From the NCBI GenBank assembly GCA_002245135.1, contig NGBS01000297.1, positions 1 through 64,000 of the forward strand: 64,000 nucleotides of DNA. The letters run 5' to 3'. This DNA comes from Proteromonas lacertae (Eukaryota > Sar > Bigyra > Opalinata > Proteromonadidae). Position 1 is the stretch's first letter. Each line of letters starts with the position of its first letter. Positions 26,310-37,661 of this stretch are shown here, piece after piece. The notes beneath the pieces are model-generated. The model saw nothing but the letters and a program-made list of their open reading frames with translations. It was not told the DNA's origin and made no database searches. Both the position numbers and the translations under genes were made by a program.

Positions 26310-27036
26310 CTACCTTCTAAAATCCCATCCACTCTATTTAAATATGTATTATGAAAATAATAATACTATTCTATGAGTCGAACTGTATTGTTGAGATTGT
26401 TTATCAAGTTGATCATAATAATCACATTCCTGTAATTTTGATGGGTCAAAAACATCCTATTAATGTATATAATCTTTATTATTTATATACTGCTGTAAAA
26501 TTAGAACCGTATTGATCTATATTATAATAATCAATAATCTGTTGAAGAATGTATGGATTTTTAAACTGTTTCTTTCTTCTCAAATTCTCTGTGAATGTTA
26601 TTGGATAGTTTTCATATTCTTCAATCTCTTTCTTAATCCTTGCTTCAATAACTGCATCGCACACTCCTTCTGGTTCTGGTGGAATTAAAGGTCCATTTAT
26701 TACTGTTATTTCTTCTGTATTTCCATCAACATTATTTGATGTTCTACTATTATTCGTATTGTTGTTAGTTTGCCCGTTCGTATCTATGAAACAATAAAAA
26801 TTAGAGAAATCGTTATAAATATTGTACTATTAATTGTATTATTACCATCATTACTCGATTTTAGATTGTTCTGTTGTAAATTCAACAATCCTTCTCTTTT
26901 AAAATCAACCTAAAAAATAAAGTAAGTAAAATACTTCTTCTAATTCATCCTCATAATATGGCAAAATGCTTGAAATTTTATTTTTAGTGCTTTTTTCATC
27001 AGGTTCTTCATTAGCATAGCCGAAAAGATTGTTCAT
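26310..27036 (-). CDS. SAP30BP / HCNGP-like transcription and splicing factor
   Basis: Five or six exons give ~190 residues. Matches to SAP30-binding protein: an acidic start (FGYANEEPDEKS...SILPYYEDELE), an Asn-rich middle, then LIPPEPEGVCDAVIEARIKKEIEEY, FKNPYILQQIIDYYNIDQYGSNF and DVFDP..LQECDYYDQL. This is the HCNGP core, in which the K-x-F-x-NP...IDx.GSN(F/Y) block is diagnostic. It is a nuclear protein that acts in corepressor and spliceosome assembly in other eukaryotes. The last intron (after THRI, ~32 nt) joins a short SGWDFRR tail; without splicing the frame ends a few codons later, so the tail is uncertain. Confidence 0.85.
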
Positions 27037-27297
27037 TTGAAAATTGCTTGAGAAAATCAAACTTTTTTAGTTTAAATTATTTTTTCATATAGAAGCAGGT
27101 TTCAATCATTCTCGGATTATCCGTTAATAACATAGTTGCAGCTTTTACTTGCATATAATATTCAAAGAATCAAGCGCAACTGCTAATTTAACAGTTTTAC
27201 TTATACCAGTATTTACGGTTATTTTTATATATTTTAATTTATTAACTCATTTTTTGATAGTATATAGGCCATTAATATAATTTCTAGACTGTTAATT
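27037..27297. promoter_or_regulatory. Bidirectional promoter region (SAP30BP / TAF5)
   Basis: 260 bp between divergent start codons. Contains T-rich and A-rich tracts; no open frame. Shared promoter function is inferred from position only. Confidence 0.35.
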
Positions 27298-29480
27298 ATG
27301 CAAGATAAGACAAACCGAGATAAATTGAAACAGTATTATGCTTATAGTTATATACAATGATATAGAATTATAAATGATTATCTACAGTCCAGAGGATACA
27401 ATTGCTCAAATACAACACTTGCATACGATACTTCAATAACATCCTATATAAATGATCAATTGAATGACACGTCAGATATAATAGGAGAAGGTTCTGGATT
27501 GATATTAGCCTTTCATTGTAATATTTCAACCTTACAAACACAATATAAAGAGTATTTAGGAATTCAACCAATTTTACAACCAAATTCAAAGCCATACACA
27601 AAATATATAAACAGTCAAATAGTATATATATATAATATATGTAATACAAATTAGTCTAATTTTTCATTTTCACTGTTTGCGTTAATAGTGTTATTAATAT
27701 ACGAATCTGAAGAAAATGATATAGTGACTCAATTCTTTAATGAAAATTGTAAAGATTTTGATATGGATTATGTAGAACATATTGAAGTATTAAAGCGATA
27801 TATGAATAATAAGAAAGATATATCAAAATCAAAATGTCATATTCCTTTAATGAAATCAATACTAAATAAACACATTGAATTACATATTCCTGTAGATTAT
27901 TATAATAAATTAATTGAAGAATTATCTAATAGATCGTTGTTATATCTTCTATATTTAATTGAAAATGTATAATTATATGTAAATTATTATACATTTTTTC
28001 TGTTATAGTGTTTTGAGTTTATATTTATTGATGAATCAGATCAACTAGTAGAAGATTATTTTGATTGTAGTGATTTTCGAATAGAACTGTCTTCTATAAA
28101 TAATGAATTCCAATCACAACCCACTCCTCTTCCACCATCATCATCTTATCCATCTTCAGACATACCTATTCCATTACCATTACAATCAACATCACAACAA
28201 CAACAACAACTTGTTTTTCCTAATTCAATGTCTTCATCTTCACTATCTACATCTTCATCTCCACTTGATCCATTTTCAATATCTCCTATGTTTGTTACTC
28301 CTTCATCACCTTATCCAAATAATATACCAATTCCTCTATCACCTTTTCCAGTAGAACAACAACAACAACAACAACAAACAATAATCAATACTGTAATAGA
28401 AATAAATAAACAATGGGGAGAAATCGAAGATAGTGATAATCCAATACATAATAGCAATAATAATAATCGTACAATTCCATCCATTCCTCATACTTCAATG
28501 TCTTTTCCTTATTCTACTCTAAATTATGTATTTACTTCTCCACAAAATTTAATAACTACAATGAAAATAAGTCATAATAATAAAATGATAATTTGTGGAT
28601 ATGTAAATGGAATAATAGAATACTGGAATAAAATAAATGAATCAAAATCAAATTCTCATAAACTCTATGGTTTAAATTCAACTGTTTTATCAATAGATAT
28701 TGATTATAATAATGAATATATAATAGGAAGTGATGTTTATGGTAGTATAATGATGTGGTCAATCATATCTAATCAATCGATGGCAGTTGTAAAGTATCAG
28801 GGACATACTAGTGCAGTTTTTAGTGTGAAATTTAGTCCAGTGAATTATTATTTTGCTAGTGGAGGACATGATACAACTGTACAAATATGGAGGACTGATA
28901 CATATAATAGTTTGCGATTATTTACAGGTCATCGATGTGAAATATCGTGTTTGGAATGGTTTAATAATGGTGTTTATTTAATCAGTGGAGATTATTCTGG
29001 TGTTATTCGAATATGGGATTCTATAAAAGGGATTTGTACAAGACAATTGTCACTTTGTAGTAGTAGTATTAGAATCAGTTGTATAAGTGTAAGTTTAAAT
29101 GGAAAATACATTAGTTTTGGAAGTATATATTTTATTTATGTTAAATTTATTTTATTATTATTTAGATGATGATAGTGAAATAATAGTATATGAGATAGAA
29201 AAAGGTATTTTTTATAAACAACAGTTACAAGTGAAGAATAAAACAATTAATTCGATTTTACTACTGGAGAATGATAATATATTATTATATTGCACAAATA
29301 ATAGGTTATATATATCTTCCATTACACTAAATTCAGTATATTTATATTATTCTTATTTTATTATAGGATTCTATCAATTTAAATTCAACACAAATCGTTT
29401 CTAACAATTCAAGTCATGTATTTACACTATCATATAACAAAAATCATCATCATATATTATTATGTAGTGTTAATTTTTAA
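27298..29480 (+). CDS. TAF5: TFIID/SAGA subunit TAF5 (LisH + WD40)
   Basis: Exon 1 (27298-27332) joins across a 33-nt intron to complete a LisH motif (IINDYLQSRGYNCSNTTLAYDTS). Exons 2-4 hold an N-terminal helical domain, followed by a Ser/Pro/Gln-rich linker with two CAA runs. The C-terminal WD40 propeller has TAF5-like wording: GHTSAVFSVKFSPVNYYFASGGHDTTVQIW, LRLFTGHRCEISCLEW and SGVIRIWD. TAF5 scaffolds TFIID and SAGA at promoters. Later introns are at about 27620-27653, 27969-28009, 29122-29165 and 29340-29368. The in-frame TGA near 27358 lies inside intron 1. The propeller is divergent in its last blades. Confidence 0.85.
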
Positions 29481-29590
29481 TAAAACATTTATATTTTGTT
29501 TTTAATATTGTGTTTTTTATTTGAAAAAATAAATAAATTTAAAAGAGAATTTGAGAAAAAAAGAAGAATAAATTTAATATATTATTAACA

Positions 29591-30307
29591 TCACTTTTTA
29601 TTCTTGTTTTTATTCATATTAGTTGCAGCTGTCTTTCCTCCAGCGTTTTTAGGTTTAAAAGTATATTTATTCATTGGTAGTTCAGGTCCAACATCTTTCA
29701 AACCCAATGTCTTTATTACAAATGCATATCTATTCATATCTGTTCTTCTTAAATAACACATTAATCTTCTTCTTTTGCTTGTCATTCCCTTTAAGCCTCT
29801 AAGTGTATTAAAATCTTTTGGATGAACTTTTAAATGTTCTGTGAGATGTTTAATCTTTGCTGTGAATAATGCAACTATTTTTAAATAATATATATATGTC
29901 TATACTCTGTACTTCTGGTGATCCAGTATCACTATCAAATCTTTTCACCTTTTGAACAAGATCTTCCACTTCATATTTCATTTTCTCATAGTTTGATAGG
30001 CACTGTCCACCTAACGCTCTTTGAAGTTCAGGCGATAAAGAATTATATTGATTTAATGTGAGTCCAAAACGCATTCGTGGAATTTCTGTAGCAGTACTTT
30101 GAATGGGTATATTTTCAGCAGAAGGTGCAGCTACTGCACTTAAAGATCTTGATGGTGTTTGTGAAGCTATAGATTGAGTAGAAAACCAGAATTGTGGTAT
30201 TACTGTTGCATTTGATTTGACTCCCACTTTAGATAGAGCTAGTCCATAATTGTAAAACTAATAAAAAATAATTTGAATTAAAATACCTTAGGCAAAGTCC
30301 TAAACAT
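29591..30307 (-). CDS. Mitochondrial small-subunit ribosomal protein uS15m
   Basis: Three exons (introns 30258-30286 and 29875-29905) give ~218 residues. The C-terminal ~110 are a bacterial-type S15: [33 protein letters not shown], GL-type RRRLMCYLRR, RYAFVIKTLGL. The N-terminal ~100 residues are basic and Ser-rich (MFRTLPKFYNYGLALSKVG...FWFSTQSIAS), fitting a presequence plus a mitochondria-specific extension. This shows a mitochondrion that still translates its own messages. The tail is Asn/Lys-rich. Confidence 0.92.
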
Positions 30308-30496
30308 CTCAAAATAATTCTCAAGCTTAACTTGAGATTCTTTTCTTTTTATTCATTTTTATAACCTTATAGTAGAAATTTTAACATCACAATCATCACT
30401 TTGTGCTTTTATTTGTATAAACAATAATAAAAGTAAAAAATATTAGTAAATATTACATTATAATAGTAGTTATACTATTAAACAACATATGCTACA

Positions 30497-32080
30497 TTAC
30501 TCCATGTTATGAAGTACAACACTACCAGGAGAAGTCTTTGACGCTTCAGCAGATACCATCATACTCTCTTGAGAATGTAGATTTGAAGAAGAAGGAGGTA
30601 ATTTATTCATATTATCTAAATCATTCAATTCTTTCAATGTCTTCAATCCATTTGGTCCAGTAATACCAGAAGGTCTTGACAAATTCCTACTACCATTCCT
30701 TTTCATTGCAGATTTTGGTTTTTGTACATTCGTTGGAAATGTAAATGGTTTCATTGTAGTAGTTTGTTTACAGGGAGATGATACTAAACCTTCTCCCTTT
30801 TCACTTTGATATGGAGATATTGCTATTTTTTCTATTTTTGTTTCTTCTACTTTATCATCATCATCTTCTTTTTCACCATCTTTTTCATCATCATTTGTTT
30901 CTTCATCCATTCCTACCCAACTTTCAAATGCAAATAGGAATTCTCTGAATGTTACCAACTCTCCAGCTCGTGTATCTAATTCATGAAAACGTTCTTTTGT
31001 TAAGAATTCATTCACTGGATCCACACCTTCACGTTTTTTGTTATTTTTTATTTGTACTTTCTTTCTATAGGCTATTTCTTTTAAATCACTCTTCTTTATC
31101 GCGCCTTGACCTTTCTTATCAAATTGAATATATCCATCTGCGATTAATTCGAATGTTCTTTTTAATTTGGTTCCTTCATCAAATACATCACATTTATCAT
31201 CTAATGGTTGTGGCTATAAATATTATTATTAATAATAATCAAATAAATACTATTTCTGGTAGAATTGTTGCTGATTTGGGTAAATCTATTTATAAAAAAA
31301 TGTTTAAAGATATTAAATACGTGGTATTTCAGATAAACTATGGGATGGACTTCTATATGGCTTATTTTCAGTATCTAACTGATATTGCAACATTTGAGCA
31401 TGATAATTAGCCAAATCTAATTTGGCAGATTCTCTCCTTAAATCAATAGGAGGTGGTTCTTTTAAGGTTGTTATAGGTGCACGCAAGGGGGATGAACTTG
31501 TACGATCTCTTCCTGTTTTACTGAGTTGATATTGTAATCCTTCTTCTTTAGAAGCTGCGTTTCCTGGTACCAACTATATCAACAAAATATATAACACATA
31601 AACTATACATCCAATAAATATATTAGAGATAAAGCGATTAAAAATTCTTTAAATGACAATTTTTGAGTCTTTCTTATATCTGATTCATCAAATATTTGTC
31701 TTAGAACATCTTTTCTTACACCATGTATTCCTAACTCATCCAACGACTCTTGTAATTCATCAAACTCTATTGTATGACTTCCGTCTGTGTCAAAATGATC
31801 AAATGCTTTCCGAATATTCTTAAAACAGTACTACAAATATAAAATCTAATATACGTTTATCATGGGAAATTGAAGTATAATCTTATTAAATGGACTAAAT
31901 AAATAATTAATATTTGTATACGTAATATATCTTGATGATCTTCTATTTACTAGCGCAATATTAATTCTAGAACATTAAAACATTGTCAACATACCGTGTC
32001 ATAATAGCAACAGACACGTAGCTGATTTTTCTTTCATGATTTTCATCTTCTCTTTCGATTTTTGTAACTCCTCCACCCAT
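30497..32080 (-). CDS. Four-EF-hand calcium-binding protein, possibly N-myristoylated
   Basis: It starts MGGGVTK (Gly2, Thr6), a possible N-myristoylation site. Two EF-hand-like units follow a longer intron (~190 nt): FDHFDTDGSHTIEFDE (canonical loop DTDGSHTIEFDE) and FDESDIRKTQKLSFKEFL (imperfect loop). After a Pro/Ser-rich linker come two weaker units, IADGYIQFDKKGQGAIKKSDL and FHELDTRAGELVTFREFLFAF. The C-terminal ~150 residues are acidic then Ser/Pro/Lys-rich and probably disordered. The layout recalls calcineurin-B/CIB-like sensors with an added tail. No kinase or other enzyme domain. Only the first loop looks fully competent for calcium. The first intron boundaries are the least certain. 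Confidence 0.7.
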
Positions 32081-32184
32081 CTTTCACAATTTAAACGAAA
32101 AAATAAATATTTTGGTGTAATTTACAGTAATTTTCGGGTAATAATGTTACACTCAAAAAAAACACAATTTAAATACAATATATA

Positions 32185-34255
32185 TTAAAAGCAAGATTTG
32201 ATTTTCTTTGTAGTAAGTAGTTTTACCAATTCCTTTCTTTCTTTTTCAGTATATTGACGAGGCTGAAGTTTATCATCTAAATAATTGTAAACATAAAAGA
32301 AATACATACCTCTCATGCTAGCAAGACTTATATCTTCTATATCATTACAATATTGGAAAATGGATTTTACTATTTTAACCATCTTCTTAAACTGAAATCT
32401 ATTTCTTGATAAACAAATCTGTTTCAAATCTCTTAAACCAGCCAACATATTACAAACACTATCAGAATCACCTTTTCCTAAGTCACATTCATCTAAAGTC
32501 AAAGATGTAAGATTTGGACATTGTAATAATATATTTTGTAATTCTTTAAATGAATTTCTTGTGAAATGAGTTCCAGTAAATTTCAATTCTGTTAAGTATG
32601 GTGTTTTTGAGATATATTCATACAAATCTCTCATTTTAATTGAACTTTGAATATCTAAAGTTGTGATTGATAAAGATGTGACTTCTTCTAGCTTATTATC
32701 GAATAATGGTTTATCTAAAGCTTCATCTTTGAATGTAACTATCAAAAATAAATAAATAACATTATATTTAAATACAACTATGTCTAATATCAACATTAGA
32801 AGTGAATTTCTTCATTGATGTAATAAGTGTATAAACATCATTAAATGACAATGGCAAACCTTCTACATTAAAATATTCAATATAATCATATAAAGGTAAT
32901 AATGAAATAATTTGTCTAACACCAGCTTGTCTTATCTCTTTATTGTTTGAGAAATTCAGTTTTGTTATTCCAATTACTTTTCTTAATTCATTACATATTT
33001 CACAAACACTTTTATCAGACATATTTACATCTTCTAAGTATAATTCTTCAATATTTGGAAATGATTTTATTACTCTTGATAATCTCATTACTCCAATATG
33101 ACCTAATCCATTGTGAGATAAATTCAAATGTTTTAATGTCTTACAAGAGAATAATGTGTCTATTAATAAAACTGATGATTTCTCTTGAATAGAAATATCT
33201 ATTTAATATTATAAATAATATATAATAAAGAATACTTTCTAAATCAATAGATTCTACATATTTCCAATGATTTAATGCTCTTGATAGGAATAGAATTGCT
33301 TGATCTTCTATTGCGTTATTACTAAAATCAAAATGCGTTATATTCTGATGAAGTGTAATTTGATCTGTAAATACTGGAAACATTACTCTATCAAATCCAA
33401 CATCTACATAATAATAATAATAATAATAATGAATAAATCTAATATATACTTTGCATTTGTAAATCTCTCAAACTATTAGTTTTAGCCAATCCTTGTCCAA
33501 TATAATAAGATTCTCTTTGACATATATCATTCACATTATTCATTATTAAACGAGTAAATAATGGTAATGTTGGTATATATTTGAATATCAAATAATAATG
33601 AGCTTTTGATAATTGAGTATTGGATATATTTAACTCTCTTAAATTGGGAATATTGTAAGTTAAATCAAGCCAATCTTTTTCTGTTAAATCTTTTAATGAT
33701 ATGTATGAGATATTGAGATACTGTATATGTTTTAAATCTAATAAAGCATCTGCTAGCGGCTTTATAATCTTAGAAGTACAAATATTTCCTACATTATAAA
33801 TTAATTTAGATTATACTTCCAATATTCAAGTGAGTGAGTTTATCTAAGTCTGATATATTTGGCAAGAAACTAATCATTACATCATCATTCATTGAACATT
33901 CTATTTCATATTATAAAATACTAAAAATACGAAACATTGATAGAATCTCTAAATTCTCACACTCTTTTAAACAAAGAACAAAGTGAGGTAACATTGTTCC
34001 AGATATAATCTGATAGTCCATTTTTAAGCTTATCAAATTTGTGAAATATCGATTGAATGCTAGTCTCAGCTGTTTATAGTTAAGAATGGTTAACATTAGT
34101 GATGGAGCACCTGGCTTAATAATTGCTTTATTTTCTAAGCTTAATTCAGTACATGACTCTTCTTTCTTCTCTTTTAAAATGTTATCTATATATTCAATCC
34201 CTGTACATATAGAAACAGGAGAATCTGGGGTTAAACTATGGTCACTTTCTGACAT
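32185..34255 (-). CDS. Leucine-rich-repeat protein (RNI type), copy A
   Basis: At least seven exons encode an almost continuous array of ~28-residue LRRs (LxxLxLxxN, e.g. HLNLSHNGLG, EELYLEDVNMSD, SLTLDECDLG), with no kinase, NACHT or membrane segment. Such proteins act as curved protein-binding scaffolds; partner unknown. Every intron inside the array that I could read is phase 1 and falls at the same place in the repeat (near 33932, 33805, 33430, 33215, 32764 and 32290). It is head-to-head with a similar gene, with start codons only 26 bp apart. The N-terminus (MSESDHSLTPDSPVS) is acidic and Ser-rich. Expression of the two is likely linked. Confidence 0.8.
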
Positions 34256-34281
34256 AAAGCAGAGTTACGTTTGTATTAAAA
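34256..34281. promoter_or_regulatory. 26-bp gap between divergent LRR start codons
   Basis: Start codons 34253-34255 (-) and 34282-34284 (+) leave 26 bp for both 5' leaders. The core promoter elements of each gene must then overlap the other's leader or coding sequence, or one true start lies further downstream. Inference from position. Confidence 0.4.
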
Positions 34282-36492
34282 ATGGAGGAAGAAGATATAG
34301 AAATCGATATTGCGAATGATAATCAGAGTATACTATTTATTCTATATAATTATACATAGATATAATAATACCAGATGCTACATTTGGTATAATGGCTTAG
34401 ATTATCTTCTTATTTAGCGCAAACAGGTATACCTGCTCTTGACAAAGCACTTGTTGGAAATAAAATAAATGGAGCTGAATATTTAGACATTCACGCATTT
34501 ATAGACGCAGAGAATCCAGAACCAGTTCAACCTGTTTTATCAAGTTTGAATGTTGCTACCTTATCACAATACTTAAAAAATATGCATCATTTAAAGAGTC
34601 TTAACTTAAATCGTATTTTTATTGTAATTATATTCATAATAGATCAGCGTTTTGAAGTTGAAGAAACTGAAATGTTAATGGAAGGTCTTAAACAATGCCA
34701 AGATTTAGAAGAACTCTATTTGAATTGTATATATTGATTTAATTATATCTTATTCAGGTTGTCAGCTTGGTGATGGTGGTGCAAAGCTACTAACAGAGAG
34801 TATATACAAATGGAAGAACCTAAAAGTATTGAATATAAGTCATAATAGCATAAATGTATTTACTTTAACAAAACTATCAGAATCATTGAAATTCACAAAG
34901 AAATTTGAAAAATTGATATTATCAGAGAATAATTTAAACCCTTTACCTATCAATGAAACATTTGAAATATTTGGAAATATTAGAACTGTAAAATATATTG
35001 ATTTGTCAAGTATATTATTATTATTATTATTAATAGATAATCATTTTGATCCAATATCTGCTTGTTCTTTATCAAAAGCATTATCACAGTGTATGTTATT
35101 AGAAGGATTTATATTTAATAATGAATATCTTACTGATGAAATGGGTATATGTGAAGTTATAATAGCTATTTCAAAAATACCAACAATGAAAATGATTAGT
35201 TTTACAAGTATATAACATATATATTAATATTAAATAGATTGTAGAATTAAGTTATCTGTTGTTGATTATGTAGTACCATATTTGGCTAAAATGACATCTT
35301 TAGAATCTGTCAATTTCTCTGATAATCCAATTACTGATACTGGAACAAGGTTATTTATTCGATTCTTCAATCAATTTCAAAATTTGAGTGAATTCTATTA
35401 TGCAAGTATAAATAATATATTTATTTGTATTATCTATAAATAGATACTTCAATAACAAAAGCATCAGCTGCAGCAATAATGAATTTAGCCAAAGAATGTA
35501 AGAAAACTAAAATAATCGATTTATCAAGGAATAATATTGGAGATGAACCATTTGCTGAATTACCATATACCTATTCAGAATATCCATCTTTAGAAAAACT
35601 AATAATTGATAGTATATAAATATAAATTATTATTAACAAATAGGAACAAATATTACAACAGAAACAAATGATGTATTTTCTACAATTATTGCTGATTGGA
35701 GAAACTTCAAATATTTGAGTATGAAAGAAAATCCACTAATAGTAAAAGACAATAATTCATTAATCGAATTAATCAAATCAATAAGATATGCTAAACAAAT
35801 GGATTATTTTAATGTTGGTAATATCACATTATCATTTGAACAAGCATTATGTTTAGGCGAATTACATAAAGATTATCCAAATAAAACCATCATTTTTAAC
35901 TGTATATTTAAATATAAAATCATTAATATTATTTTTGAATAGATGAAACAAGTTGTAAAGTATTAGATAAAATGATACTATCTGGTACATTAAGAGAACA
36001 ACCAAACTTTATACTAGAAAAATACAATTTCGAATCAGAACATACAATTGATTATATAGCATCAGTAATACCAGCGATGAAGAATTTAGCTTCACTCTCT
36101 TTAGCTGGTTGTAATATTAATCCAAATATATTACAATCATTTCAGAAGATAACTAGTTGTTGTAGGAATGTTGCTACATTATCGTTTTCAAATTGTGGAA
36201 TAATGTCACATCAAGTGAATAATATTATTAATATTGTTGGTTTATGTAATAATTTGAGAAATCTTTCACTTTCCCAAAACCATTTATTCTCTAAAGATAT
36301 TAGAAGAATATGTAAAGAGATAATTGTTTATTGTCCAAATTTGGTGAAGATTAACTTCTCTAGAATGACTCGTATTTATTTTAATTATTATTATTAGATC
36401 CTGTTACTGGTGAATCAATCAGTATTAATTGTATAACTAAGTATAAATTGTCAAGATTATCAAAGAAGATAGGAATACAAATTGAATTATAG
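34282..36492 (+). CDS. Leucine-rich-repeat protein (RNI type), copy B
   Basis: At least eleven exons give ~600 residues. An acidic start (MEEEDIEIDIANDNQ) is followed by an uninterrupted LRR array: KSLNLN, EELYLN, VLNISHNSIN, KYIDLS.NHFD, IDLSRNNIGD, SLSLAGCNINPN and NLSLSQNHLF. Introns are 25-44 nt, all phase 1, at matching points of the repeat, and nearly always resume with AT. There is no signal peptide or membrane segment, so a cytoplasmic binding scaffold is likely. It resembles the divergent neighbour in size, composition and intron style, indicating an inverted duplication. It also resembles the LRR part of the gene at 59.6 kb onward. Confidence 0.82.
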
Positions 36493-36606
36493 AATATAAT
36501 TTTATATTAGTAATTTTTGTTTGTCTTTACATATAAATCTCTTAAATTATATGTGGTGCTAAAAAGCACCTGGTTTTAAACTTCTTTAAAAGTAAATTCA
36601 TTTAAT

Positions 36607-37021
36607 TTACTCTTTCTTTTCGGGAGCAGCTTTACCTGTAGCACTAGTAACTAAACTGTTGTATTTTGTTACAGATTTTGTACCTTCTGATACAGCATGC
36701 TTCGCTAATTCACCTGGTAAAACTAATCTTACAGCACTTTGGATTTCACGACTACTTAAAGTGTGCTTCTTGTTGTATCGACATAATTGACCTGCTTCAC
36801 CACAGATTCTTTCGAATATATCACTTACAAAAGAATTCATTACAGACATTCCTTTCTTTGATATACCACATTCAGGATGGAACTTGTTTCAATACTTTGA
36901 AAATGTAAGATGAATAGGTTTCAATTCTTCTGGCGTGTCTTTTTTTACCATCTTTGTTTGTGGCGACTTTCTTTACATTCTTTACGGCTTTCTTTGATGC
37001 AGCTGCTGGTTCTTGACCCAT
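36607..37021 (-). CDS. Histone H2B (apparent one-base frame break)
   Basis: The N-terminal tail is Lys/Ala-rich ([18 protein letters not shown]...[22 protein letters not shown]). The histone fold continues in another frame: [63 protein letters not shown]. Between them, at 36879-36880, the plus strand has GG where the conserved V-H-P codons need one G. Removing one base restores the H2B consensus without a gap. No intron fits: GTTCC...CAAAG would delete the conserved HPxxGIS. I read this as a sequence error or a damaged copy. The product packages nuclear DNA with H2A, H3 and H4. The tail after the fold has the usual length. Confidence 0.88.
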
Positions 37022-37661
37022 GATTGAAGATTTTGAGAGATTAGATGAATATTAAAAATTCAAGAAATAATGGAATGAATGATTTTTAGAAATCATTGAT
37101 CTGAAATATAATTGGATAAAAGCTGATGAAATTATTTTTGATCTTTGACATCTAACATGTGTTGAATGTTTGAAATAGATTTTTGAGTTTATTTCATTAC
37201 ATAGAGTTTATTTCATGCTACTAATTTTAAGAAAGTAAGGTTATAGAGAGTATTGTAGAAACACATCCTACAGTATAGTAATATTCAATCATAAGATAAT
37301 CTTTTAAATCTAGTAATAAAAATCAATCGGTATTTACCAATAATATGAATTATAAGTGTGATGAAGAAGAACAGAGTAAGAATTCTTTACTCATCCCCTA
37401 CGAGTAGTAGAATCACATTTTCCAATACGGTAACTACGAGATAATATTAGTAATAAAATTACATATGTGATAAATATCTGGAGGTAACGAAAAAAGGAAA
37501 AGAAAAAGTGATTATAATCAAAAATCGCAGAAACGATTTGAGTCTAACATTTTTATCGTGTAAAAAATCAGCATTTTTATGTATAGTGACTCAAATTTGT
37601 CTTGATAGCCAAAGAATTAATAACTATTGGATCTTTTTAGATTTTATATCTATTTAAGATT
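37022..37661. other. Intergenic between divergent H2B and surface-protein genes
   Basis: 640 bp, one of the longest gaps in the window. No tRNA or known RNA recognised. A chain beginning ATG at 37352 (MNYKCDEEEQ...) can be spliced on paper to an open stretch ending near 37655, but it needs a 21-nt intron, so I do not call a gene. Confidence 0.4.

Noticed and set aside
27355-27362. In-frame TGA in TAF5 as selenocysteine or a recoded stop
   Set aside because: It lies within a clean 33-nt GT-AG intron (27333-27365) whose removal completes the LisH motif.
37352-37655. A small spliced gene upstream of the surface-protein gene, and a C-box-like GTGATGA for a snoRNA
   Set aside because: The gene needs a 21-nt intron and has no recognisable domain; no D box or stem supports a snoRNA.
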